The notes below the pieces were generated by a model. The model saw nothing but the letters and a program-made list of their open reading frames with translations, was not told where the DNA came from and searched no databases. The position numbers and the translations under genes were made by a program. From contig CAUEEP010000171.1 of assembly GCA_958450365.1 (NCBI GenBank), forward strand, positions 62,001-126,000: a stretch of 64,000 nucleotides of DNA, given 5' to 3'. Position 1 is the first letter of the stretch; the number at the start of each line of letters is the position of its first letter. Source of the stretch: Mesorhabditis belari. Taxonomy: Eukaryota > Nematoda > Chromadorea > Rhabditida > Rhabditidae. This document shows positions 11,720 to 22,100 of this stretch, one piece after another.

Positions 11720-12234
11720 TTTAATAAAAATTTCAAAATCATTATCAAATTGGTTGAAGCTTTGCTGGTCGGCGTTCATTCGGTGTCTCATCAACGGAAC
11801 TCATTGAAATTCGTGAGAAAGTTTTTTTCCTATAAAAATATTGCTTCAAATTAGTGTTAAATTCTCAAAAATCTCACCAATTTCTGAGTACGGCTTTCCG
11901 GTAGTCACGAATAAAATACGTCATCGAAATCGCATCCAAAAGAGGAAACATCGAGACGGTGATGAAGAAATAATTGCACCTAAACCCGAAATTTCTATTT
12001 TAAAACATTATGATAAGCCTACAACCTTGTCATTATTGTTTTTGTCCCTTTAAACCAACCAGTAACCTATGTAGATCGCGTTGAGAGCACAGAAATGAGC
12101 GACTAAACATGGGACGACTTCCATCACAAAGGGACAAGCAGTCTATAAAGGAAACTTATGATCGGACAGTGAACTCGGATAAAATATAAATGTGAAAATG
12201 CTGCAAATAAATTTAATGCTTTACATCCTCAGTT
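11720..12234. other. Stretch between TRIM gene and repeat; no firm gene
   Basis: A 70-codon plus-strand frame at 11841-12053 is present, with a basic segment (NKIRHRNRIQKRKHRDGD), but it has no recognisable domain and no clear partner exons. Nothing else is supported. Confidence 0.3.
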
Positions 12235-12715
12235 CCAGTCCGGAATAGTAAAGGCAATTTGGCTCTTGCGTAGTTTCCGGGTATTTTGAAAAAATCCGAT
12301 TATTTTGAACGGGTCGTCATGCTTTGAAGGTCTATAATTTCGTCCAGAGATAATATTATAGTCAACTTTTTTTATATCATTGTACAGAGGAAATTCCAGG
12401 CTTTCAAATGCTACAAAATAGAGCTTGATTGGATCATCGAGTCCAAGGAAATCAGAACCAACTCTGAACAAATGAGGTCTTTCCAACTCGGGTGTTTTGT
12501 CGCCTGGTTTGTATGGGAAAAAGAAAAATTCAGTCAAGCTCTATTTTGTAGCATTTGAAAGCCTGGAATTTCTCTGTACAATGATATAAAAGTTGACTAT
12601 AATATTATTTCTGGACAAAGTTATAGACCTTCAAAGCATGACGACCCGTTCAAAATAATCGGATTTTTTCTAAAATACCCGGAAACTACGCAAGAGACGG
12701 CAATTTTTGTAAGAT
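12235..12715. repeat. Large imperfect palindrome (MITE-like)
   Basis: Arms at about 12235-12435 and 12541-12712 are inverted copies of each other ('caaagcatgacgacccgttc' occurs on opposite strands). The right end continues into 'actacgcaagag...ggcaattttt', which is repeated at about 14372-14440, so this is a dispersed family. The 102-codon minus-strand frame at 12229-12537 lies in the left arm and loop and is probably not a gene. Confidence 0.75.
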
Positions 12716-13165
12716 TGGACTAGAAAGAAAACTAGCCTGGCTTACTGCAGACCAGGATCTTTTTGTCCTGCTCTTACCTACTGGTTCGGATATTTGGTCC
12801 AATGTTGGCCTGGCTATCCAATATTGGCTGCTCTCCGCCCACCGACTCAAAGTCTTTTTTGTCTCGTTTAGAGGATTTCCAAAAATTGCTTTGAGAGGCG
12901 GTTATATCCGGAATTCTATAAGCATTTAGACGAGTTCATTGAGCTCATTACTTCTAATCTTTGCTTAAAAACTAGCCCATCACACCCTTCTCAAGTTAGA
13001 CTACCGGTTTTCCGTTTGATTGATGGTTTAATCCCTCATTTGATGGTTGAATTAGTTGTCCTTTCTGCTATTGACTGATGTCAGATGTTGAGTGCTTACG
13101 TTTTGATTCAAAACAACACTCACAAGAACAATTAAGTGGTAGACTACATAAAGCATTAATAGATT
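12716..13165. other. Repeat-derived intergenic DNA
   Basis: This lies where TM6 and TM7 exons of the neighbouring Str-like receptor would be expected, but no membrane-segment exon is seen. The first 80 bp are shared with 14380-14450. Confidence 0.4.
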
Positions 13166-13167
13166 CA

Positions 13168-14593
13168 TTAGTGTAAAAATCTCGAAGTACGGTAGCTTTT
13201 AGAAACTTCTACCTGTGCAATCAAGGCTTGCAAAAGATCCCGTTGCATCTGTTTCGCTCGATGACTCAACAGACTTGACTTTAAAGCTTTGTGAATTTTG
13301 ATAGTAAACCAAACCTGAAACTGTTTTATAGGAATATTACTTGATTTATTATAAGACTGACTCATGAATAGATTTTTAATAACTTACCATCACGAAAAAC
13401 TTGTAGACGACAAGACTCATCACAACTGTCGTCGAGAGTAACTGATATGGCGCGTATTTCCATGCTCCGCTCGACGTGTTATACTGAATGAGCACTGTTT
13501 TCTGTTGCCTTTCAATTCAAACCTTGAACAATGGTCCCAAAAGCGATGCTTTCTCCGAATCGATTCCATAAAGATTGTGAAATTCTTCTTTCAGGTACCA
13601 CTGAAATTGGTGAAAAGTTAGAAAAGGCTAAGTACTCTTGGGAATAACTTATAGATTTGACTATAGATTTGACTATAGATTTGACTTGTAGTCTTGACTT
13701 GTGTAGTCTTGGCTTGACTTGTAGACACCAACTTGTTTTTTGTTGTTTTTTGTGACGCCAACAACAACCCTGTTCAACAACAACGACCCTGTTTTTACCC
13801 TGTTCGCTCTCAATGCCCACGATTGACTCTCGAAGAACCAAGTCCACAGTGAGAGATCAATCAAAATATAAAGAAATAGAAGTGATTGAATCGATTGTCG
13901 CTTGAAAAGTGGCATCAAATGAAAGCTAAAAGTGCAAAAATGGACTTTCATATGCTTTTAACTCACCGACACACAACGATGTAACGATAGAGAAAATGAA
14001 AAACGATTAGAATAAGCTGTTTATTGTACAGAATAGACCAGTACAAAAGCATGAGCTGAAATTTAAATGATTTTTTTGCAGCTATGCTTCCATACTTGTC
14101 CAAAGGATTGACTGATATATTTATCCAATGGACTAGCGATGTAAAAGGTAAAAAGAATAACCGAAAACGTGACAACCCTGAAAGAATTGAATTGATGATA
14201 TGCAAATTTAGATCACTACCGGCATCAGAATGAGAGTAAAAGCGGGTAGATGATGTTGAAAGAAGAAAAAGTCATCATCAGATATTTGTAGCGACCGAAC
14301 TCTGGGCGACTGAAACAAAAAAAAATCCGTTTATTATACTAGCTTCAAAACATTTCTCAGATTCTTTCAAACTACGCAAGAGCCGGCATTTTTTCTAGGA
14401 TTGGACTAGAAAGAAAAACTATCCTGGCTTTACTGCAGAAAACTACTGCAGAAAAGGATCTTTTCAATATCAAGTGATGGTAATTTGTTCACCTATATCT
14501 GGCAATCAAATAAATCAATCCGAAATTCGCAAAAATCGATGTAGAACCGAAGGCAAACACCACATAATGACTGAAATTCATGTGGCCCAGCAT
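13168..14593 (-). pseudogene. Str-like serpentine chemoreceptor lacking TM6-TM7
   Basis: Exon 1 (14493-14593) starts at ATG and encodes TM1 (HYVVFAFGSTSIFANFGLIY). It joins in phase to RPEFGRYKYLMMTFSSFNII, the [KR]YKYLM..FS..[EN]I block of the Str superfamily. A frame change then leads to TLILMP. Further exons give TM2 (VVTFSVILFTFYIASP), TM3 with FHFLYRYIVVCR, TM4, an extracellular segment (EEFHNLYGIDSEK), TM5 (PYQLLSTTVVMSLVVYKFF) and the loop AKQMQRDLLQALIAQ at 13212-13318. The last two helices are missing and a dispersed repeat lies at their expected place. Truncation plus a frame change indicate a pseudogene. Confidence 0.7.
13640..13725. repeat. Short tandem repeat in an intron
   Basis: 'tatagatttgac' is repeated in tandem and followed by degenerate 'cttgacttgtag' units. 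It lies in an intron of the Str-like gene. Confidence 0.8.
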
Positions 14594-14599
14594 TTGTTT

Positions 14600-15985
14600 T
14601 GAATAAGGGAAAAAAATGAATTTGTGAATCGTAAGAATAAAGTCGTAAGGCTAGTTCGAACAAAATGGATAACTAAAACAGAAATGAACTAATTTGTCGA
14701 GAAGAAAAAATTAATGGTCTCTAGGGTATTTCTTATGCGTAAATCATTGAACAAAAGATGGTTTACCAGACATTTTATAATTCGAAGAGTTCGCTTCGCA
14801 TATAGTTTTCCAAAGAAAATCAGAGTCAAATGAAGACGAATTTTGATTTTTATGAAAATTTTGTATATTACACCAAGGCAGATCTTTTGTTTGATAGAAA
14901 TCGGAGTCTATTTTTGTATTGATTGAATTATCAATCATTACTCATATCCCGGAAAGCGTATTCGATGCGTTTTCTATTTTTATCCACCTTTTGGGTTCGT
15001 TTAATTACTAAACCTTTTTCCCTAATCTTATTTAAAATTTGTAAATTTCATTAATTCGCAAAATTTTCGAACTTAAATGGACAAGAGATTTAAGAGATAA
15101 TTTCCTGGAGTTAGCTCAAAACTGGGTTACTGGGTTGTTTCAAATCCTCGCTTGGACCCACCAGAAGCCTTATTTGAACCTAACACTGGGCTAATGTTTA
15201 AATATTTAAAATTTACTTGGATCAAACATTTGCTTTCACAACTGACTTACTTCTATTTTAGAAAGAAGATAGCGAATTTAAACTATTCTGGTCAACATTA
15301 AACTATTCTAATTGATCATTTGATCAATTTGATTCACTTGTTTTGACTCTTTCACTTTGAGAAACAAAATCGAAACTTCAAATCAAAGTTACAATAAAAT
15401 GAAGCTGTTCTCCGTTTTATTTCCAATCGTTTTCTTGAGTTTTCTAAGAAACTAAAATCTCATTGTCAGATTTCAAACTTTAGTTATTTTAGGTTAACGC
15501 AGAGATGTTCGGTTTGAGATTGCTGGTCATTTTTTTTCTGTTATAATCAATGCACTAAAAACGTAATAGATTAGCAACAAAATTTCATATAAATATGAAA
15601 TTTCACGTTAATTTCTCCAGTCAATTTCAATTTTTAGTTCAGAAACACAGTTTTACGCTTTTTATAGAAATATGCATGAGAGGTTGATCATCAAAGGCCT
15701 AAAAAGGACTTTCGGTTAAGAAAATATTAGATTGGCAACTTGAAAGTTCGTACACTTTTTCGTATTTGCCAGAAAACATATTTAATACGCCAATTGCATT
15801 CGATTTCTCGAAATAAAAGTCAACTAAAACTGAGTGGCTCATAGAACGCTTCCATAATTTTTAGATAGAAATCGGTGCTGTTTAGTGTTATAGAAGAAAA
15901 ATGGTAGAATATTGATTTGCATTAGAATATACAAAACCTCTAGACTTCTAGGAAAAGACCCTTAAATTCCGAGTTTATAAAATTT
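14600..15985. other. Intergenic, nothing recognised
   Basis: A/T-rich DNA with scattered stops in all frames. No splice-consistent exon, repeat array or RNA gene was found. Confidence 0.35.
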
Positions 15986-15989
15986 GAAA

Positions 15990-16831
15990 GTTTACCTTTT
16001 TTAACCGAATTTTCTCTTTCCCTTCTTCAGCAAGTTGCTTATGCATTTGAGGAAGTTCAATTAAAAAACTCTGAAATGAATTTATTATTTTTTTTTTGCG
16101 TACACACTGTGAAGCTGATTTTTTTCGTGAAAGGACCGCATGAACATAGGTACCCCCACAAACAGCACATTTCATCTCATGTGTTTTGGTTCGATTCTTC
16201 AAAGCACACAAAGCACACAGCACAAAGCACAAAGCACAACACTAAGCAAACGCCATGACCACACCACAAAATCATTCGGTTCTCGGTCGTTTATTTCTAT
16301 AGGATCTGAAAACTTTAATGCCTTTATAAAACGTTAAAAATCAGAAACAGATACGTATAAATTACGTTAGTAAGTAGAAACTTTTGATTGACTTAGAATT
16401 CATATGGCAAAGGCACACGAGTGAATCCAGTGTCTAAATAATAATCACAGTCTTTAAGCGTTGAGTTAAATATATTTTTCTTCAAATATGAAAAGTTATT
16501 TGAAAATTCAATTACCTACCTAACAAACTCACTATTGCAATCAGCATATTGTAAATTTTTCAACCTTTGCAAGAATCTAGCCACTTCCGATTGGAGACAG
16601 ATTGATGAGTTAAAAGTTTTTATCACAAAGCAATCCCAAAAGAAGCACCAATTAGAAAAGCTGCATAAAGAAGACTCCAGAAACAATCTCCTTTCTCTTC
16701 CCAGTCGCATTGATGCTTGCGATTTTTTTTATTCAATGAACTTTCTTTCCTCCAACACTTCACACAAAGTGCTTTTCCACAAGGCAATTGACGCGATGAT
16801 TTTGGGTCATTTGAAAGTTTTCCGTCCATAA
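15990..16831 (-). pseudogene. RING-type gene fragment related to the TRIM-like gene
   Basis: The segment near 16755-16831 encodes PKSSRQLPCGKALCVKCW, the middle of a RING finger. The next segment (about 16130-16232) encodes KCAVCGGTYVHAVLSRKK, the final Cys pair plus a basic stretch. The exon after an AG acceptor (about 16000-16075) reads FLIELPQMHKQLAEEGKEK, closely parallel to FLRELPEMLKQIEDLEKE in the gene at 7672-11707. The first Cys pair and any B-box were not found. It is therefore a diverged paralogue with missing ends, either a pseudogene or an incompletely modelled gene. Confidence 0.5.
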
Positions 16832-16920
16832 ATTTGCTTTTGTTATGTTCAAAAATTGAAGCTGAACAAAGACGGACTCACAAAGAGAATGGCAATAAAA
16901 ACCAGCTGATCGATTGTAAA

Positions 16921-16966
16921 ACTTGTGGCTCTAAAGTCTTTGTATAAAGACTTTAGAGCCACAAGT
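16921..16966. repeat. Perfect 21-bp hairpin
   Basis: 'acttgtggctctaaagtcttt' and its exact complement flank a 4-base loop (gtat). It is not followed by a clear terminator and lies between genes. Confidence 0.9.
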
Positions 16967-17351
16967 GAAGAGAGATTGTGTGCATAATGGCAGGCTACCT
17001 GCAATCCAAACAAAATCATTCGGCTCTGCTGTTTATTGAAAACAAAAAAAATCGTAAAAAAGTCTTTTCTATCTAGAAAATAGATTGATCCAAATTTATG
17101 ACAAGAAGGCAAGGAGGTTGCATAAGAAAATTAAGAAATATTGATTGAAATGAGGAAGAAAGATCACAGATAAAAGAGGAAGCGAGGAAGATCACAGAAA
17201 TTCAAGGAGGAAGCGGTTTTCTGTTATTTCTAAAAATTATTGTGAAAGCTCTTGAAAATTGCGTTTTTTTCATACAAAACTATTTTTTTATCTGAATTAT
17301 TATTAAAATTATGGGTTTGAATTTTACTAAGCATAAATATAAGAGTTACTA

Positions 17352-17895
17352 CAGGGTGACCAAGAGATCTCAAAGCGCCTGAATGTCCCCAGAAGTTACC
17401 ACAACACACAAAAGGCCTGGCTTTTAACCAAATATGCAACCCATCTCGAAAAGTTAACTTAAATCTCTTCATTTTTCTGTGCCATTCCTCGAGCCGATTG
17501 GTTAGGGTTTAATCTTAGACGATCGCGCACTTTCTTGACATTAGCCGGAGTAATCGCTGTTCGTCTTGCACCTCTTCCAGGGCGATCAGAAACTGTGCCC
17601 AGAGTTTCATAACGTTGAATGGTTCGAGAAACGAGGCTTCTGGGGACATTCAGGCGCTTTGAGATCTCGCTTGCTTAAACACGCTGCCGCTTGAGCTCAA
17701 GGATCGATTTTCGATGTGGAGACGCTTTCGCCATTCCTGAAAACAACCAGACTAATGTATTGAAAGTTAGTAATCATACCATAAAATACGAAAAATAAAA
17801 TCTAAAAATCAAAAACCATAAAAACAGGTAAGCAAAAAGTGAAATGGGGCTCATAACATAATACGACGTTGTTGCGGTAATTCTTGGTCACCCTG
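17352..17895 (-). mobile_element. Degenerate Tc1-like element, 544 bp
   Basis: TA duplications flank terminal repeats 'cagggtgaccaag' and 'cttggtcaccctg'. On the minus strand from about 17734 a transposase N-terminus is readable (MAKASPHRKSILELKRQRV, a stop, then SEISKRLNVPRSLVSRTIQR, and DRPGRGARR), again a paired-type helix-turn-helix. The catalytic part is deleted. A 30-bp piece of this coding region is present once more in inverse orientation just inside the left end. Confidence 0.85.
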
Positions 17896-18130
17896 TAAAT
17901 CCCAAAAAATAATCAACTTGCACAAAATTTCAGCTTTTTATGAATGTGTGCAGTGCGCGAGAGGGGTACTGATGGGGCAATGGTTATTTAGATATTTTAT
18001 TCCGAATCTAGCACAATCACTAATCTATTCATTGGTCATTGGTTCAGTGTTTGCAAAGTCAAAGAAAAAGAATACGAAGCGGGTTCCGTCTCTTTAAAGG
18101 AAGAACAAGAGAATCAGAGAGATTCAAAAT

Positions 18131-18475
18131 TAGAGTGTGTTCCTCGCGAGTAATGCGTTTTTTAAAACACACACTTGGGAAAAAATTTCCCGTACTTTTA
18201 GCAAAAATTATTGCAAAAAAAATGACGCAAAAATGACGAGCCTCGTATTATATACGACACTCTTTAAAGATACTCAGCCGTTTAACTGATTTGGCGGGGA
18301 AATTCCCTTCCAATGTAAAAAATGATTCTTTTTTTTTTTCTTGAAAAACCTGCGCAAAAAATTGCTTTATATTTTTTGCGCGCAGGCGTCCTTTTTAGAA
18401 AACGCATTACTCGAGTAAAAAAATCCTCCTGCAACTTTACTCGAGTAATTACTTACTCGCGAGGAATACACTCTA
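18131..18475. repeat. Palindromic MITE, 345 bp
   Basis: The ends are 'tagagtgtgttcctcgcgag' and its complement, with TA at both borders. No coding capacity. The termini resemble those of the palindrome at 20282-20430, where 'agagtgtgttt' also leads into a '..caagtaat' word. Confidence 0.85.
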
Positions 18476-18679
18476 TTCAAAATCAAAGCATCAAATAAGA
18501 TTTTTCACAGAAAAGAGCTACTTTTCTCCACAGAATGTAAGTAAAAAAACGTACATTCAGATTTGAAGAAAAAACAAGATTCAGATTCAGTCATTTTTTG
18601 TGTATTAGTTTATTAAATAGATTTTATACAATAAACCGTTCTTGCTTTTTTAAGAATGATTTTACGCGAAAAAGAGTAT

Positions 18680-19274
18680 TTATTTCTTTGCCATCATTGT
18701 CACAAATTCCTCATAATTGATTTTCCCATCACCATTCACATCAGTTGCTTCAATCATTTCCTCGACTTCTTCTTCGGTTAATTTTTCGCCCAATGATGTC
18801 ATCACATGGCGTAATTCTTCAGCCGAAATAAAACCATTTTGATCCTTGTCGAAAACCTGAAACTTTCTTATTTTCTTTTATTTCTTATTTCTTATTTAAG
18901 TGATATTTTCATTTTATGCTAATGCTTAAATTAAAATTTGCATTAGAAAAAGCATAGAGTTATGTAGATTAAGAATATTTAACTATCAAAAAACAAACCT
19001 GAAACGCCGCCCGAAGCTCTTCAGAGTTAACAATGGGATTTTTCATCTTCCTCGCCATCATTTGAAGAAACTCGGGAAAGTCGACGGTTCGATTTCCATC
19101 CGAATCCCCCTCATTGATCATCGCTTGTAACTCAGCTTCACTCGGATTTTGTCCCATTGTCCTCAGAACTGTTCCCAATTCTTTTGCCGTGATCGTACCA
19201 TTCCCATCTCGATCAAATTGTGAAAATACTTGCCTTAACTCGGCGATTTGCCCCTCCGAAAGCTCTTCATCCAT
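18680..19274 (-). CDS. Calmodulin-like EF-hand protein
   Basis: A calcium sensor of 150 residues in two exons (18999-19274 and 18680-18856) that join in phase (AAFQ|VFDKD). It has four EF-hands: loops [12 protein letters not shown] (near residue 22), [12 protein letters not shown] (near 58), [12 protein letters not shown] (near 96) and [12 protein letters not shown] (near 131). The linker MARKMK is as in calmodulin. Length and layout match calmodulin (about 149), but divergence is far above that of true calmodulin. The second loop has Arg where Gly is almost invariant (position 6), so that site may bind calcium poorly. The ATG at 19274 gives the usual short N-terminus before [13 protein letters not shown]. 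It is probably a calmodulin-like paralogue (cal family). Confidence 0.9.
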
Positions 19275-19865
19275 AAAAACAATCCGAAGAAATCATTTGA
19301 AGTTTCAATTTGAATAAGTAAAGTTTATAAAGATTTTCTGGAATCAATGAAAAGTAAATGGGAAAGAGAACGGCCGTGAGAATGCAATTAGAACAACATT
19401 TTTGGATTTGAAAGAAGAAAGCCACTAAAAAATCTCACGGACTACAAAATTTCTTTGCCCTGAGTTTTGGGATTTTGTTGTTTTACGGTTTTTCGAAGCA
19501 CAAAAATCGATCAAGACCAAAATTTTCTAGAATCCGTCTATCAAACAAAGTGACAAATGAAGAAACAAAACAAAAACAATAGGAGAAGTTTTTCAAGCCG
19601 TTTTCGGCAATTTTTGGCATTCAATTTCCAAAAACACTTTCCCTTTCATGATTACTTGAAAATTCTTTCTATCATTTTGACAATTCTTACGGTAAGTAGC
19701 ATAAAATGCAAATTTAAATTGTATGCTACTTACCGTAAAAAGAGGGAGTGAATCTGGGAGTGAGAGACGGCGGAAATAGGGAAGATGAGAGAGCATCGCC
19801 CTCGCAGAGACGCGAGACAACACGACTGTGTGTACCTTCCATGTGTCTCCGAGGAAAAGTGGCAT

Positions 19866-19892
19866 CTGGCACACGGCCGGTCCACATAGGGC
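19866..19892 (+). promoter_or_regulatory. Probable proximal sequence element of SL1 gene A
   Basis: CTGGCACA begins exactly 46 bp upstream of the first leader base. The same word starts at -46 before the other two SL1 genes (20768 on +, 21616 on -). Between copies A and C the match extends to 27 bp. The position fits the element that recruits the snRNA-type polymerase II machinery. The function is inferred. Confidence 0.6.
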
Positions 19893-19911
19893 AACAGAGA
19901 CCCTGATCTTC

Positions 19912-20000
19912 GGTTTTAATTACCCAAGTTTGAGGTTAGCATTAACCCCGAGACCTTCCAACAGTGTCTCGAAAAAATTTTGGAACGCGTCTCCGCTAGG
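19912..20000 (+). ncRNA. SL1 spliced leader RNA gene, copy A (variant leader)
   Basis: The SL1 donor RNA supplies the 5' leader exon in trans-splicing. The leader here starts GGTTTTAATTACCC, one T more than the canonical GGTTTAATTACCC, and ends GTTTGAG before a GT splice donor (gttagc). Downstream are a GGTTA...TAACC stem, a GAGAC...GTCTC stem, an Sm-like AAATTTTGG (19975-19983) and a short terminal CTCC...GGGG hairpin, the usual three-stem SL RNA layout. The extra T makes a 23-nt leader, so this copy may be a variant or be inactive. Confidence 0.85.
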
Positions 20001-20281
20001 GGATGCACAAATAAATAAATAAATGTGAAATGGGTTGAAGCTTTGAGGCTTGATTTCATTTTTATCGTGATTCATCAAGAAATGTCAAGTCTTCGCTTTT
20101 AATTTAATATCAAGTTTGTTGATCCTAAACGAGAGCCAGAGTCTTTGAGACAATTTCAGAATACGCTGCGAAGGGATCAAGCTTGCTGGGAAAAGGCTAT
20201 TTGCCTCGATCCGGCTCGACCGCTAAACTGAAAAGTTATTGAAGATAGAGAATGCACAAATAAGCTAAAAATGGGAAATGA

Positions 20282-20720
20282 GTTGAAGCTAGAGTGTGTT
20301 TCTTTCAAGTAATAATGCAAAATAGGAAACAGAACTTGACTGAATATTTTTAAAACAAAAGTAATTTGTTTTTATTTTTAAAAATATTCAGTCAATGTTT
20401 CTTTTCTATTTTGCACTATTACTTGAGAGGAATTACAGTTGAAGTTGAAGTTGAAGCGTTCTAGTTGAAGCTTTCTAGTTGAAGCGTTCTAGTTGAAGCG
20501 TTTAATGCTTTATTTCATCGTGATTTATCAAAGAATGTGTCAACTCTTCACTCCACCTGGAAAAACGTTCACTATATGGTTCAGAAAAGTTTGAAAATAA
20601 AGGGTTCCTCCTAGTGCTTCATTTCCAGCATCATTTTGTCGTTTTAAGATGAGTGAGATTCCGAGTAGTTGCTTTCCTTTTGGAGAATTTCGAAGCTTCT
20701 AGCCGAAATGGCGGTCGAAT
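20282..20720. repeat. Dispersed repeat with inner palindrome and minisatellite
   Basis: It begins with a palindrome (about 20290-20430, arms around 'aaaatattcagtca'), then copies of a 'gttgaagcgttctagttgaagctttctag' unit, then 200 bp that recur in inverse order at 45035-45482. No coding signal. Confidence 0.8.
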
Positions 20721-20767
20721 GTGAGTGTGGGAGGTGTACTTTGGGGAAGCTCACAATCGCACGCCTT

Positions 20768-20795
20768 CTGGCACAGGAGGCAGATAGATAACGAG
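20768..20795 (+). promoter_or_regulatory. Probable proximal sequence element of SL1 gene B
   Basis: CTGGCACAGG starts 46 bp before the leader of copy B, the same spacing as in copies A and C, although the rest of the element has diverged. Confidence 0.45.
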
Positions 20796-20813
20796 AAAGG
20801 GACCGCGAAAGTC

Positions 20814-20905
20814 GGTTTAATTACCCAAGTTAGGGGTTAGTATAAACCCCGAGAACCTTAAAGTCTCTCGAGAAATTTTGGAGCGGATTTCCCTTTTTGT
20901 GAAGT
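20814..20905 (+). ncRNA. SL1-like RNA gene, copy B (variant leader)
   Basis: The leader is 22 nt and starts with the canonical GGTTTAATTACCCAAGTT but ends AGGG instead of TGAG before the donor GTTAGT. A strong GGGGTT...AACCCC stem follows, then GAGA...TCTC, an Sm-like AAATTTTGG (20872-20880) and a GGATTTC...GAAGTCC stem. The structure is intact, so it may make a leader with an altered 3' end. It could equally be a decaying copy. Whether its leader is found on mRNAs decides this. Confidence 0.8.
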
Positions 20906-21118
20906 CCACAAATATCATAGTGAGCAATTCGGTTTGAATCTTTTTGAAACTCTAATCCAAAAGAATCACCCTACCCGGCTGATCTTGTAAGTTGTATACT
21001 GTAAAGAGAAGATAAAGTTGGCAATTTAAAAAGCAATCGATCTACCTTGTTAATTTGGGCAAAATTGATTTTCAAACGGCTAGACCGATGTAAATGTAAA
21101 AGGCAAAAATGCAAAAAA

Positions 21119-21235
21119 CTTTCGGCAATCGGGATTCCCAAGCCGTCTCCGATCCAAGTACTAACCGAGCCCAACGTTGCTTAACTTGGCAGATCGGACG
21201 GGATGCCGTGTTTTCAACGTGGTATGGTCGTAAGC
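21119..21235 (-). rRNA. 5S rRNA gene, 3' helix diverged
   Basis: The minus strand starts GCTTACGACCATACCACG and continues with the conserved internal promoter region (CCGTCCGATCTGCCAAGTTA, AGTACTTGGATCGGAGACGG) to GGGAATCCCG. A run of six T follows at 21118-21113, a polymerase III stop. The last bases (CCGAAAG) do not pair with the 5' GCTTACG, as helix I requires. The copy may therefore be a pseudogene or a divergent dispersed copy. Linkage of 5S to SL1 genes is known in several nematodes. Confidence 0.85.
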
Positions 21236-21481
21236 AAATGTGCGGCTGTAGAGATTCCTCCGAGCCGAGATTCCTCAAGAAATCTCTTGAATCCAAATCC
21301 ACAACTTCACCCTTTCATCTCTCATCGTAAGCTTTTGTTTTCACTATTTCAGTTGTCTCTCCCCGTCCAACACTCGCTTACCCACCGTTTCACTGAAAGT
21401 GAATCAACCTCCCCTTTAATAAACTATGAAAAATGAAATCAAATCTCAAAGCCATTTCAAATTCCTAGTTCATTTGTGCAT

Positions 21482-21570
21482 CCCTAGCGGGGAGGCGTTC
21501 CAAAAACTTTTCGAGACACTGTTGGAAGGTCTCGGGGTTAATACTAACCTCAAACTTGGGTAATTAAACC
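21482..21570 (-). ncRNA. SL1 spliced leader RNA gene, copy C (canonical leader)
   Basis: The minus strand carries the exact 22-nt SL1 leader (starting GGTTTAATTACCCAAGTT, ending TGAG) followed by donor GTTAGT. Stems GGTTA...TAACC and GAGAC...GTCTC, an Sm-type AGTTTTTGG and a TCCC...GGGA hairpin complete the SL RNA. Of the three copies this is the one most likely to be active. It transcribes towards the 5S gene, which is on the same strand. Confidence 0.9.
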
Positions 21571-21589
21571 GAGAGTGAGGCTTCTGTCG

Positions 21590-21616
21590 CCCTATGTGGA
21601 CCGGCCGTGTGCCAGA
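21590..21616 (-). promoter_or_regulatory. Probable proximal sequence element of SL1 gene C
   Basis: This is the inverted copy of the element at 19866-19892. CTGGCACA starts 46 bp upstream of the leader. 27 of 27 bases agree with copy A by eye. Confidence 0.6.
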
Positions 21617-22100
21617 TGCTAATTTTTCCTACGAGATATACAAAAAGTACACACAGTACTGTCGTCTCGCATCTCTGCGAGGGCTGACGCTCTCTCATGT
21701 TCACAAATTTTCACTTTAAACTTTATTTACTGTCATTTTTTGAAAGAATTGACACAGATCAAATGGTTCCTCGAGCATTCCAGAATCTCTCAATTGCTTC
21801 CTGCATCCTTTCGCGATAAATTCGTATCGGATCCGGGCTGATGGCTAAAATTGAAAATAATTGAATAGAATTCTGTCAAGGTTGGAATAAATGTTCCTTT
21901 CCCACTTGTTAACGATTATCTTATTCACAATTTCTTAAATACTGAACTAAGTCCCGCTTAACCCTTAGATTGCCAAAAAGAACTGGGAATCCCATTTTGT
22001 AGTATTCAATTGTCAAGAGACTTTGGCTAAGATAATCAAAAAGATATTCCGTCTGGCCTTTATCCAAGTATACTGAGATAGTAATCAAACTTAGCACTTG

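Larger units (their letters stand above)
19780..20005. repeat. Left copy of the SL1-bearing inverted repeat
   Basis: This segment, including the SL1 gene at 19912 and about 130 bp upstream ('gagagagc', 'ccctcgcagaga', 'ctggcacacggccggtccac'), is repeated in inverse orientation at 21478-21705. The two copies are about 1.5 kb apart. Confidence 0.8.
21478..21705. repeat. Right copy of the SL1-bearing inverted repeat
   Basis: An inverted copy of 19780-20005 with the SL1 gene C inside. Similarity covers the RNA and at least 130 bp of upstream DNA. Confidence 0.8.

Noticed and set aside
12229..12537. A 102-codon minus-strand frame
   Set aside because: It lies in one arm and the loop of a palindromic repeat whose other arm is present in inverse order. 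No splice partners or motif.
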